Source: Clostridia bacterium (GTDB lineage Bacteria; Bacillota; Clostridia; TANB77; CAG-508). Taken from it: DNA of 50,970 nucleotides. The notes below the pieces were generated by a model. It was not told the origin of the DNA, ran no database searches, and was given only the letters and a program-made list of their open reading frames with translations. Position 1 is the first letter of the stretch. Each line of letters starts with the position of its first letter. Shown in pieces: positions 27,938-36,716 of the stretch. The translations under genes were made by a program, and so were the position numbers. The stretch lies in the NCBI GenBank assembly GCA_022790975.1, contig JAAVYF010000054.1:1-50970 (forward strand), in the 5' to 3' direction.

Positions 27938-28435
27938 ATGTTTAAACAAGAAAAGGGTATTACATTAGTAGCACTTGTAATAACAATTATCGTGCTATTA
28001 ATTTTAGCAGGTGTTTCTATTTCACTTGTTGCAGGAGACAATGGTATTTTAACAAAAAGTAAAACAGCAGCTACAAAAACAAAATATTCACAAATTACAG
28101 AAGCTGTTGGTTTAGCATTATCAGATTGTCAAGGAGATTATGTTAGTGTATTTGAAACTGCTGAAGGTGATGCATCAACTTTAGATGCATATTTCACAGA
28201 AAAAAAAGTTGTTGATTCATTAAAAGCATTAGGATTTACAATGGTACAAGAAGATGGTTCAGCAATATCTTCACCTGCAACTACAGGAAGTGTTGATGGA
28301 ACTGTATATCGTGTATATTCAGGATCAGATTCAAAAAATTATGTTTCTGTAAAATTTAAAAAAGGAACAATAGGATTTACAGCTGCATTTGCACCAGATT
28401 TAGCAACAGCATTTCCAACAGAATCAGAGTCATAA
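27938..28435 (+). CDS. pilA: Major type IV pilin
   Basis: A 165-residue prepilin. The leader MFKQEKG is followed by the hydrophobic assembly helix ITLVALVITIIVLLILAGVS, so prepilin peptidase should cut after Gly7. The usual Glu at mature position 5 is replaced by Ala, a common feature of clostridial prepilins of this type. The globular part has a pair-like Ala/Thr/Gly-rich sheet region and only one Cys. AAAGGAGG lies at good spacing. A strong hairpin follows the gene, which would raise its transcript over the downstream genes, as expected for the major subunit. Confidence 0.85.
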   Translation: MFKQEKGITLVALVITIIVLLILAGVSISLVAGDNGILTKSKTAATKTKYSQITEAVGLALSDCQGDYVSVFETAEGDASTLDAYFTEKKVVDSLKALGFTMVQEDGSAISSPATTGSVDGTVYRVYSGSDSKNYVSVKFKKGTIGFTAAFAPDLATAFPTESES

Positions 28436-28507
28436 TTAAGAAAATATAAATAAGAAATGGCATAATGCTTAAATAGAAGTTTCTTGTTTATAAGATATAT
28501 AACTTAA

Positions 28508-28553
28508 AAATAAGAGGCATGTGCGCTAGTTGTGTATGGCACATGCCTTATTT
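28508..28553 (+). terminator. Hairpin between pilin and prepilin peptidase genes
   Basis: AAATAAGAGGCATGTGC pairs with GCACATGCCTTATTT (2-nt bulge) around a 14-nt loop and is followed by TTTA. It probably acts as a partial terminator or a 3'-stabilising structure for the pilin message. Confidence 0.75.
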
Positions 28554-28574
28554 TATAAAAAGGATTTAAAAGAC

Positions 28575-29384
28575 GTGGAAATAATATTTTACATATTAAT
28601 ATTTTGTATGGGAACAGTTTTTGGGAGCTTTTTTACTTTAGCAGTATATAGAATTCCACTTGGATTAGATATAACACATGAACGTTCATTTTGTCCAAAC
28701 TGTGAACATAAATTAGGATTTAAAGATTTAATACCAATTTTTAGTTACATAAGCTTAAAAGGAAAATGTAGATATTGTGGTAAACATATAAGAATTAGAT
28801 ATTTATTTTTAGAAGTATTATCTGGAATAGTATTTCTTTTAAGTTATTTATCTTTCAAGATTAATTTTCCGTTTTTTGAAATGGAAAAAATAATTGATTT
28901 TATAGCATTTGTATTATTCTATGTAACTTTAGTTATTATTCTTGGAATTGATAAAGAAAACAAAACAATTAGTAAAAAAGTATTATTGTTTGGTATTTTG
29001 ACTAATTTTTTATATATAGTATATCTATATATATCTAAAGGAAAAGACATGTATAGATATGGGATGTATTTAGGAATTATGCTTTTTATTTTCATATTAG
29101 ATACAATCCTTTTAAGTAAAAGAACAAAGAGTTTTTATTTTTTACAAATTTTAATGCTTATAGTTTATATTTTAATGTATGTTGATTCATGGTTAATAAT
29201 TCCTATAATATTATTTAGTATTTTATATGAATTCTTATATTATATATATATGAAAATAAAATCAGTTAATTATAATACATTAAATATTTTAGATGAACCA
29301 TTAGATGTAAAAATTCCATTTGGATTTTGTATATCAATAAGTTCTATAATGATAATTATTTTGAATAATTTTATTGTATTATAA
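28575..29384 (+). CDS. pilD: Prepilin peptidase, PilD/GspO family
   Basis: A 269-residue multi-pass membrane aspartyl protease that cleaves prepilin leaders. The N-terminus has GSFFTLAVYRIPLGLDI and the cytoplasmic zinc-type Cys pairs of CPNCEHKL and CRYCGKHIRIRY, plus the family's DLIPIFSYISLKGKC. The first catalytic Asp is in ILGIDKENK. The second, usually in GxGD, is represented only by SKGKDMYRYG, so the motif is degenerate. I choose the GTG at 28575 after AAAAAGG; an earlier start at 28530 would lie inside the hairpin. Confidence 0.85.
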   Translation: MEIIFYILIFCMGTVFGSFFTLAVYRIPLGLDITHERSFCPNCEHKLGFKDLIPIFSYISLKGKCRYCGKHIRIRYLFLEVLSGIVFLLSYLSFKINFPFFEMEKIIDFIAFVLFYVTLVIILGIDKENKTISKKVLLFGILTNFLYIVYLYISKGKDMYRYGMYLGIMLFIFILDTILLSKRTKSFYFLQILMLIVYILMYVDSWLIIPIILFSILYEFLYYIYMKIKSVNYNTLNILDEPLDVKIPFGFCISISSIMIIILNNFIVL

Positions 29385-29464
29385 AAAATTTATTTATAAA
29401 CAAATAAGCAAAGTTAAAATTTATTAAAACTATTTATATAAAATTTAATAGTGGAGGCTTATTA

Positions 29465-30502
29465 ATGTTTTTAAAAAATCTTTTTAAACGATTTAGAAAA
29501 GAAGATAAAGGAATAACAGGAACAGATATTGCAGTATCAATTATGATAATAGTAGTTACTATGGTAGTTGTAACTACTATATATATAAATGTTAACAACA
29601 AAGTTAAAGAAAATATAAGATACAGTAATGGTGTTCGTATAGCAACTCAAATTGTAGAAAACATTCAGCTTAAAAATTTCGATTATTTGGTTAATACTTG
29701 TACTTCATCTAATACAGAAAATGTATTTTATACAAATGCATCAGGAGGAAGTGGAGTAAAGCTTTTTGGTGTTAATATTCCAACTGGTTATTTTGCAACT
29801 ATTACGACTAAAAGAGTTTCTAATACAGATATTGATATAATAAGAGATGTAACAGTTGAAGTAAATTATAAAGTTTCCAAAAAAACTAATAACATTACAT
29901 TATATACAACAAAAGAAAAAGAGCTACTAGAACAAAGTAATAAGCCAGATATTTCATTACTTAATAAAGATTTAAATAATCAAAATATTTATCCAATAAA
30001 ATATTATAATGAAAAATATTATATTACAGATATAAATGATGCAGAATGGTATAATTATGATTATAATACATCTAATTCTGATTATGGAAAATATGCATTA
30101 GTATATGTTACTTCTAGTAATTTAAGTATAGGTGCTAATGTTGATATAAATTTTAATGGAAATGTTTATGCTTGGATTCCAAGATTTGGTATTGCGATAG
30201 AAAATGGTGAAAGTAAATTAGCATATTGTTATGGAACTTCTAATTACAAAATTGGATTCAATAAGTGGACAGACTCAAATGGAAATACATTGTATGGGTA
30301 TATGCTTTGTGGAACTGGAATTACACAAGGAAATCCAGATGAAATATCTAAATATGTAAATAATACATTTACATTAGGGGATGGATTAACTGGAGTTTGG
30401 TATAATGTTACAGATACTTCTAACAATTCATTGCTTGTAACCTCAATAAAAAATGCATTTAAAGTATATTGTCCATATACTAATGTAGATATATCTTTAT
30501 GA
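29465..30502 (+). CDS. Pilin-like (minor pilin) protein
   Basis: A 345-residue protein with a basic leader ending in KEDKG and a hydrophobic helix ITGTDIAVSIMIIVVTMVVV, a class III prepilin signal. Mature position 5 is Asp, an acid where the major pilin has Ala. The large extracellular part is Asn/Tyr/Ser-rich with a YAWIPRFGIAIENGESK segment seen in clostridial pilin-like surface proteins. Its size and place in the operon suggest a tip or minor pilin. No adhesion domain was recognised. GGAGG precedes the ATG. Confidence 0.7.
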   Translation: MFLKNLFKRFRKEDKGITGTDIAVSIMIIVVTMVVVTTIYINVNNKVKENIRYSNGVRIATQIVENIQLKNFDYLVNTCTSSNTENVFYTNASGGSGVKLFGVNIPTGYFATITTKRVSNTDIDIIRDVTVEVNYKVSKKTNNITLYTTKEKELLEQSNKPDISLLNKDLNNQNIYPIKYYNEKYYITDINDAEWYNYDYNTSNSDYGKYALVYVTSSNLSIGANVDINFNGNVYAWIPRFGIAIENGESKLAYCYGTSNYKIGFNKWTDSNGNTLYGYMLCGTGITQGNPDEISKYVNNTFTLGDGLTGVWYNVTDTSNNSLLVTSIKNAFKVYCPYTNVDISL

Positions 30503-30635
30503 TAAAGGTAATTTCTTGAAATTTTTTAAAAACTATTTATTTTAAGATAAATTAGATATATAATTAACTAGAAGTAGACTAAGAATAAAATAAATAAGAT
30601 AAATTTTTATACTAAAGAAAGGGGAACTAATAGAT

Positions 30636-32264
30636 ATGGCTAAAGCACCAATTGGAGTAGAACTTGTAAAAAGAGGTTTGGTAACAGAAGATGATATTGC
30701 AAGAGCAATTGCTTATCAAAAAGAACATCCAAATAAAAAAATTGGAGATATAATAAATATCTTAAAGTTATGTCCTCAAGTTGAATTAATTAAAGCAATG
30801 GGAGAGATATTAGGAGAAAAAGTAATGCTACTACGTCCAGATAATGTAACTCTTGATATAACACAATATTTCTCAATGGATATTGCTAGATCTTGCAAAG
30901 CAATTATATATGAAGTAGTTGGAGGCAAGGCTAAAGTTTGTTTTGCTGATACTAGTAATAAAAGAGCAATAGAGCAAATTAGATTGATTTTATTAAATAA
31001 AGGTTTAGTGTTAGATAAATATTTAACATTTGAAACTAATATAGATAATGTTTTAGAATCGTTTGAGGGAAAATCTGGTGATAGTATACAAGCAAACACA
31101 GGAGATGTTACAGGCTTACTTGATACTATTATTAAAACAGCAATGGATAAAAGAGCATCAGATATTCATATTGAACCACAAGAAAATTCTATTAGAGTTA
31201 GATATAGAGTTGATGGTGAACTTATTACAGTTGCAAATTTAGAAACAACAAGACAAGCTCAAATTATAGGTCGTTTAAAAGTAATATCTAATATGCATCA
31301 AGAAAAACAAGAATCCCAAGATGGTAGAATTTTGCTTTATCCTGATTATAATATACGTGTTTCTTCACAAAAAAATGTTAATGGAGAAAAATTTTGTTTA
31401 AGACTTTTAAAGAAAAATGCTGGAATAAGAAATATATTTGAGTTAGGTTTCCCAAAGAGTGAGAAACTTCTTAAAGCAAGTTTTGATAAGAAAAACTCTA
31501 TTACAATTGTTGCTGCACCAACTGGAGAAGGTAAAACAACAACTCTTTATTCAATATTAGATTATTTAAATAAACCTGAAATTAATGTTACAACTGTTGA
31601 AGACCCAGTAGAAATTCGTGTTCCAGGTATAAATCAAATAGAAATAGATGCAAAAACATCATTTGCAGGTTCTTTAAGAACAATTTTAAGACAAGATCCA
31701 GATATTATTCTTTTAGGAGAGATTCGTGACTTAGAAACAGCAGAAATAGCTATGCAATCAGGTCAAACTGGACATTATGTGTTATCTACAATTCACACAA
31801 TTGATGCTGTTGAAGTTATTACAAGACTTAGAAAATTGGGAATTTCTGATTATGATATTTCAAGTACTTTAGCTACATCAGTTTCTCAAAGACTTATTAG
31901 AAGAGTTTGTCCACATTGTGCTACAAAAAGACCATTTTCAGATGAAGAAAAAAATATTATGCAAAAACTTGTTGATAAATATGGAATTAAATTTGATTTT
32001 AAAGATAAATATACATATGATGTAAATGGCTGTAAAGAATGTAACCATACAGGATATTTAGGAAGAATTGCAGCATTTGAAATACTTGAGATTACAGAAG
32101 ATTTAAGAGAATTAATCTCAAGTGGAGCATCAAGTATAAAAATACGTGAAAAGGCTTTAGAGGGAAATGTATATAAGCCACTATTTGTAGATGCTTTATA
32201 TAAAGTACTAGATGGAATTGTTACATTAGAAGAAGCAAATAAAAAACTTATACTTTTCCAATAA
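30636..32264 (+). CDS. pilB: Pilus extension ATPase PilB
   Basis: A 542-residue hexameric GspE/PilB ATPase that powers pilus assembly. The N-terminal MshEN-type domain (GVELVKRGLVTEDDIARAIA) is known in relatives to bind cyclic di-GMP; whether it does here is open. Next come Walker A APTGEGKTTTLYS, the Asp box, Walker B DIILLGEIRDLETAEIA and the His box STIHTIDAVE. The tetra-Cys zinc site is CPHCATK ... CKECNHTG. GAAAGGGGA precedes the ATG. It contains a GGA in LLGEIRD identical in context to the shifted pilT site, but without an extra C. Confidence 0.94.
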   Translation: MAKAPIGVELVKRGLVTEDDIARAIAYQKEHPNKKIGDIINILKLCPQVELIKAMGEILGEKVMLLRPDNVTLDITQYFSMDIARSCKAIIYEVVGGKAKVCFADTSNKRAIEQIRLILLNKGLVLDKYLTFETNIDNVLESFEGKSGDSIQANTGDVTGLLDTIIKTAMDKRASDIHIEPQENSIRVRYRVDGELITVANLETTRQAQIIGRLKVISNMHQEKQESQDGRILLYPDYNIRVSSQKNVNGEKFCLRLLKKNAGIRNIFELGFPKSEKLLKASFDKKNSITIVAAPTGEGKTTTLYSILDYLNKPEINVTTVEDPVEIRVPGINQIEIDAKTSFAGSLRTILRQDPDIILLGEIRDLETAEIAMQSGQTGHYVLSTIHTIDAVEVITRLRKLGISDYDISSTLATSVSQRLIRRVCPHCATKRPFSDEEKNIMQKLVDKYGIKFDFKDKYTYDVNGCKECNHTGYLGRIAAFEILEITEDLRELISSGASSIKIREKALEGNVYKPLFVDALYKVLDGIVTLEEANKKLILFQ

Positions 32265-32303
32265 ATTAAGTATATATTAAAATGATTTACAAAGGAGAAT
32301 AAT

Positions 32304-33433
32304 ATGGTACTGATTGAAAGAATAATTCAAGAAGCAATTGAAAAAGGTGCATCAGATATTCATTTACTTCAAGGATTAAAACCTATTCTTAGAATATCTA
32401 GAGATTTGGTTGAAATTCAAGATTTAGATGTTTTAGATGAAGGAGAGCTTTATGAAGTTTATGATTATATTGTTAGAGGAAATGTAACTAAAGATGAGAT
32501 TTATAAAGATGAAAGAAAACTAGATACATCACTTGTGTTTAATGATACTAGACTCAGAGTAAATGTTTCATATTCAATGGATGTACCTACGTATACAATG
32601 CGTATTATTTCAAATGATTTACCTCCATATGAAACATTAGGTTTACCAGAAATAATAAAAACTGTAACATATCAACCACAAGGAGTTATTTTAGTAACAG
32701 GAAAAACAAACTCTGGTAAATCAACAACTCTAAATGCCTTGATAGATGAAATAAATAAAAAACAAAATAAGAAAATATTAACTTTGGAAAGCCCTATTGA
32801 ATATAGACATACCTCAAAGAAATCTGTTATTATACAAAAAGAAGTTGGTCCAGGAAAGGATAGTTTAACATATATAGATGGTGTTAAAAATGCATTAAGA
32901 GAAGACTGTGATATTCTAGTTATACGGAGAGATTCGTGATAAAGAAACAATGGAAGCTGCTATTGATATGGCTGAATCTGGACATTTAGTTATAGGAACA
33001 CTTCATACTAAAGGCTGTGCTGAAACAATAGATAGAATTATAAACTTCTATGAAGTTCGTGATCAATCTCAAATAAAAAATTTATTATCTTCATTATTAA
33101 AAGTTGTTGTATCACAAAGACTTTTAAAATCTGCTACAGGAAAAGGATTAGTTCTTGTTCCAGAAGTAATGCTTGTTGATAATACAGTTGCTGCTTGTAT
33201 TAGAAAAGAGAAATTTAGTGTTTCAGAAATAGAAGATGCAATTCAAGGTGGTCATGACAAAGGAAGTATTAGTTTAATAAATTCACTTGCAGAATTATAT
33301 GTAGGTGGAAGATTGTCATTAGAGCAAGTTAAAGCTCAAATAGATGAAAAGAATTATGAAACTTTAAATAGAACAATTATGCAATTAAATTTAAAGAGAA
33401 ATGGTATAAGAGCTCGGTGGAGCTATGAACTAA
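32304..33433 (+). CDS. pilT: Pilus retraction ATPase PilT (two CGG +1 sites)
   Basis: A 375-residue PilT-type ATPase that disassembles pili. It starts LIERIIQEAIEKGASDIHL, has a Walker A of TGKTNSGKSTTLNAL, and after correction the Walker B DILVIGEIRDKETMEAAIDM and the His-box GTLHTKGCAETIDRI. C32925 splits Walker B, so unshifted reading gives a dead 211-residue stub. The second site, C33415, lies near the end: skipping it gives the ending RAGGAMN and stop 33431-33433, while reading CGG as Arg gives a 17-bp longer frame ending at 33450. I prefer the shift by analogy. AAAGGAG precedes the ATG. Confidence 0.92.
32925..32928 (+). other. CGG +1 site 11 (pilT G208, Walker B)
   Basis: ATA-c-GGA-GAG. 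Skipping C32925 restores the invariant GEIRD of the Walker B region. Confidence 0.9.
33415..33418 (+). other. CGG +1 site 12 (pilT G371), tentative
   Basis: GCT-c-GGT-GGA, seven codons from the end. Both readings reach a stop, so this site rests on analogy with the others. Confidence 0.55.
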
Positions 33434-33466
33434 TAATGAAAGTAGACTAAAAGGAGGAGTTTAGAC

Positions 33467-34827
33467 ATGCCTGAGTTCAATTGTAGAACATTAACACCTC
33501 AAGGGCAAGTTGTTAGAAGTGTTGTAGAAGAATCTTCTAGATTAGCTTGTATTAGAAGACTTAGAAAAAACGGTCTAACACCAATAAGTGTAAAACCAAA
33601 AGTTTCAGTAAAAATTTCAAAAAGTGATAATAAAAATAAAAAAGCAAGAAATATTAAACAATTATCGAATTTTGAAGTAAAAAATAAGAGTAAAGATAAA
33701 AACAAAAAGGCTCAATCTGGATTTTGGAGTATGTTAAATAGTGATATAGGAGGTTCTGGTGGAAAGAAAATTTCTTCTAGAGATATTCGTGTATTTACTC
33801 AAAATTTTTACTTACTAAAAAAAGCTAATTTTAATAATATTCATGCTTTAAGTACAGTAATACGGAACTACAGAAAATCCTAGACTTAAATTAATTTTAC
33901 AAGATATTTTAGCAGGTGTTGAAAGTGGAGAGTATATGTATACTACAATGGAGTATTATTCAAATACTTTTCCATATATTTATATTAATATGATTAAGGT
34001 TGGAGAACTTTCTGGTTCATTAGACCTTTCTCTAGAACAAGCTGTAACATATCTTGAAAATAGTGATAAATTGCTAAAAAGAATTAAGAAAATTTTAATA
34101 CCAAATTTACTTATGTTTTTTGGTTTAACAATTGGTACAGTTGTAGCTGTTATAGTTGGTGTACCACTACTTAAAGGTATATTTGATTCAGTTGGTTCGC
34201 AGCAAGAACTGCCAGCAGTTACTATGTGGTTATATAATACGACAATGATGTTAAGAACAGTTTGGTATATTCCAGTACGGATTAATTGTAGCAGCAGTTG
34301 GATTATTTTATATGTGGCTGGGTACTCCAAAAGGAAGGTATAATTTTGATTATTTTAAATATACAATGCCGATATTTGGAAAACTTATGTATTTATTAGA
34401 TTTTTCAAGATTAATGCAATGTACATTGCTTAATTTACAAAATGGTATGAGAATACAAGATTCTTTAGAAGTTGGTAAAAATGTTGTAAAAAATACTGTT
34501 ATGATGTCAATTGTAGAATCAGCAATAAATAATATATTTATTGGCCAGTCTTGGATACAACCATTTGAAGATGCAGCACTTGGAGATACAATGTGTATAG
34601 AAATGCTTAAAATAGGTATGCAAACTGATTTACCAGAAATGATAGCAAAAATGCTTGATTATGTAGAATCTGATATTAATAATACATTAGAGAAGATAAT
34701 GAAAGTCTTACCAGAAGTTGCATATATATTTGTTGGTGTAGTTTTAATTTTCTTCGTATGTGCTGTATTAGTTCCATGTATAACTCTTTATATGGGTGGA
34801 TGGTTATTTGAAGCATATGATGTATAA
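33467..34827 (+). CDS. pilC: Pilus platform protein PilC (two CGG +1 sites)
   Basis: A 452-residue polytopic inner-membrane protein of the GspF/PilC family on which PilB and PilT act. An N-terminal cytoplasmic part has a Lys-rich linker (about 45-85). The first T2SSF domain contains SSRDIRVFTQNFYLL and KVGELSGSLDLSLEQ. Helices follow (LLMFFGLTIGTVVAVIVGV; LIVAAVGLFYMWLGTPKG), then the second T2SSF domain and a C-terminal helix. C33863 and C34278 must be skipped; unshifted reading gives three useless pieces. It ends the pilus operon, just before a strong terminator. AAGGAGGAG precedes the ATG. Confidence 0.92.
33863..33866 (+). other. CGG +1 site 13 (pilC G133)
   Basis: ATA-c-GGA-ACT. Skipping C33863 restores STVIGTTENPRLK. 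Confidence 0.85.
34278..34281 (+). other. CGG +1 site 14 (pilC G271)
   Basis: GTA-c-GGA-TTA. Skipping C34278 restores a clean membrane helix PVGLIVAAVGLFYMW. Confidence 0.85.
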
Positions 34828-34842
34828 AATAATTTGAAATTT

Positions 34843-34876
34843 ACAGTATAGTTTAAAAGCTATACTGTTTTTTTAT
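34843..34876 (+). terminator. Terminator of the pilus operon
   Basis: ACAGTATAG / CTATACTGT stem with an 8-nt loop followed by a T-rich run. Confidence 0.88.
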
Positions 34877-35142
34877 TTTACAGAATTTAATTAAAATATG
34901 AAAATAAAAAATATAGAAGACACAGAAAAACTAAAAAAGCAAATGCAATATTATAAAAAATTAAATGTATTAAAGAAAAATCAATAATTTTAATGTTTTT
35001 AAAGATTATATTTTGTAAATTCCAAAAGATATGTTAAAATATAAATATAAGAAAAAAATTTTTATTTAGGATATATTAGTTTGAAAGAAACAAAAAACTT
35101 TTATTGCTAAGTGTGTCTTTAAAGAAAGGAATAGAATTTAAT
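34877..35142. other. Non-coding stretch before the ROK gene
   Basis: An AT-rich spacer. A 29-codon frame at about 34899 (MKIKNIEDTEKLKKQ...) lacks a ribosome site and I do not call it. A weak promoter (TTGTAA, 16 bp, TAAAAT near 35013-35040) may serve the ROK gene. Confidence 0.4.
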
Positions 35143-36046
35143 ATGAAAATTCGGAATAGATTTAGGTGGAAGCCATATAGGAGTTGGACTTATCGAAAAT
35201 AGCGAAATTATTGAAACTAGACAAAGAAATTTTATAGATGAAGATAAACAAAATATAAAAGAAAGTATTATAAATTATGCCATTAAAATGATTTATGAAA
35301 TTTTAGAAGCAAAAAATATAGACATAAATCGAATTGAACTTATTGGAATTGCATCTCCAGGAATTGTTTCTAAAAATTCAATTATTAAAGCAACAAATTT
35401 ATCTTTATATGATTTTAATATATGTGAAATTTTAGAAGAAAAACTTAAAGTAAAAGTAAAAATTAGAAATGATGCTAAATGCTCAGCTTTAGCTGAAAAA
35501 GAATATGGAGTTTTAAAAGAATATAAAGATGCAATTTATATTTGCATTGGAACAGGAATAGGAGGAGCTGCTTTTATTGATAATAAAATTCTAGAACCAT
35601 TAAAGTATGGCGGTTTTGAGTTTGGACATATGATAATTGAAAAAGATGGTAGACAATGTTCATGTGGTAAAAAGGGATGCTTTGAAACATATGCTTCAAT
35701 TAGAGCGTTAAAAGCAAGTGTTACAAGTATTTTAGGTGAAAAAGGTGATGTTTCTGGGCAATATTTAAGAGAACAGCTTTTAATAAAAGATAATCCTTAT
35801 GTTCAAGAAGAAGTTGAAAACTTTTTGAAATATTTAAAAGTTGGATTAGGAAATTTAATAGATATTTTTGAACCAGAAGCAATTTGTTTAGGTGGAAGTT
35901 TTGCATATTATGAGGGAAATCCAATTTTAGATAGACTAATTAAAAAGCTCTATGAAGATGATTGTACTTTTACAATTTCTAAAAAACCAAATATAGTTAT
36001 TGCAAAATATAAAAATGATTCAGGGATGATAGGTGCAACTTTATAA
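35143..36046 (+). CDS. ROK-family sugar kinase or regulator-type protein (one CGG +1 site)
   Basis: A 300-residue ROK protein, probably a glucokinase or related hexose kinase (ATP-dependent sugar phosphorylation). After correction the start is MKIGIDLGGSHIGVGLIE, the ATP phosphate-1 motif. IRNDAKCSALAEKEYG carries the catalytic Asp, CIGTGIGGAAFID is the second phosphate loop, and the ROK zinc site is CSCGKKGCFETYAS with the upstream FGHM His. There is no HTH domain, which favours a kinase over a repressor. C35152 falls at codon 4; if not skipped, translation stops 17 codons later. The next in-frame ATG (35288) would remove the phosphate loop. AAAGAAAGGA precedes the ATG. Confidence 0.87.
35152..35155 (+). 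other. CGG +1 site 15 (ROK kinase G4)
   Basis: ATG-AAA-ATT-c-GGA-ATA. The shift must occur on the fourth codon. Skipping C35152 restores MKIGIDLGG. Confidence 0.87.
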
Positions 36047-36095
36047 AATTGTTGAAAAATAGCGAAAAATTTTTGGGAAAAATTTATAAAAAGTA

Positions 36096-36124
36096 TTGAT
36101 TTTTAGGTTTTATCCGTGTATAAT
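36096..36124 (+). promoter_or_regulatory. Promoter of the rimP-nusA-infB operon
   Basis: -35 TTGATT (36096-36101) and -10 TATAAT (36119-36124), 17-bp spacer. Confidence 0.75.
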
Positions 36125-36146
36125 ATAACCGTAACGTAACAAGATG

Positions 36147-36185
36147 ACTTAAGAGAGTGGGAACAAATCCCACTCTTAAGTTTTG
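36147..36185 (+). promoter_or_regulatory. Leader hairpin of the rimP operon, possible attenuator
   Basis: ACTTAAGAGAGTGGGA pairs with TCCCACTCTTAAGT (2-nt bulge, 5-nt loop), followed by TTTTG. It lies in the transcribed leader about 25 bp after the -10 box and looks like an intrinsic terminator. Since nusA is in the operon, NusA-dependent attenuation is a reasonable inference. Confidence 0.7.
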
Positions 36186-36224
36186 TATAATGAAAAAAGT
36201 TAAAAGAAAAGAGGTTTTGAAAAG

Positions 36225-36716
36225 TTGGCAAATATTGAATCTCAAGTAGAAAGTTTATTAAAACCAATTATTGAGAATAAGCTTAAATATGACCTATATG
36301 ATGTTATTTATGCAAAAGAAGGTAAAAATTATTATTTAAGAGTAATAATAGATAAAAAAGATGGTATTGATATTTTAGATTGTGAGAAGGTAAATAATGC
36401 AATTAATGATATTTTAGATGAAGCCGATTTAATAAAAGATGCATATTATTTAGAAGTTTCTTCTCCAGGGTTAGAAAGAAACTTAAGAAAAGAAAAACAT
36501 TTTGAGTCTAATTTAGGAAATAGAGTAAATGTAACTCTATTTAGACCGTTTAATAAAAAGAAAGAATATTTAGGGATTTTAAAAAAGTTTGAAGGAAATA
36601 ATCTTTTATTAGAATTAGAAAATAAAGAAGAGATTATTTTTAATATGAAGGATATAGTAACAGTAAAAACGGTATTCGATTTTGAAGGAGGATTTAAAGA
36701 AAATGAAACAGATTGA
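36225..36716 (+). CDS. rimP: Ribosome maturation factor RimP
   Basis: A 163-residue 30S assembly factor. The N-terminal domain reads VESLLKPIIENKLKYDLYDV, with YYLRVIIDKKDGIDILDCEK and the family motif YYLEVSSPGLERNLRKEKHF. The C-terminal Sm-like barrel covers about 95-155. The start is a TTG at 36225 after AAAAGAGG. It is the first gene of the operon and its end overlaps nusA by 14 bp. Confidence 0.94.
   Translation: MANIESQVESLLKPIIENKLKYDLYDVIYAKEGKNYYLRVIIDKKDGIDILDCEKVNNAINDILDEADLIKDAYYLEVSSPGLERNLRKEKHFESNLGNRVNVTLFRPFNKKKEYLGILKKFEGNNLLLELENKEEIIFNMKDIVTVKTVFDFEGGFKENETD

Noticed and set aside
34899..34988. 29-codon frame after pilC
   Set aside because: It has no ribosome site, is low in complexity and lies right after the operon terminator.
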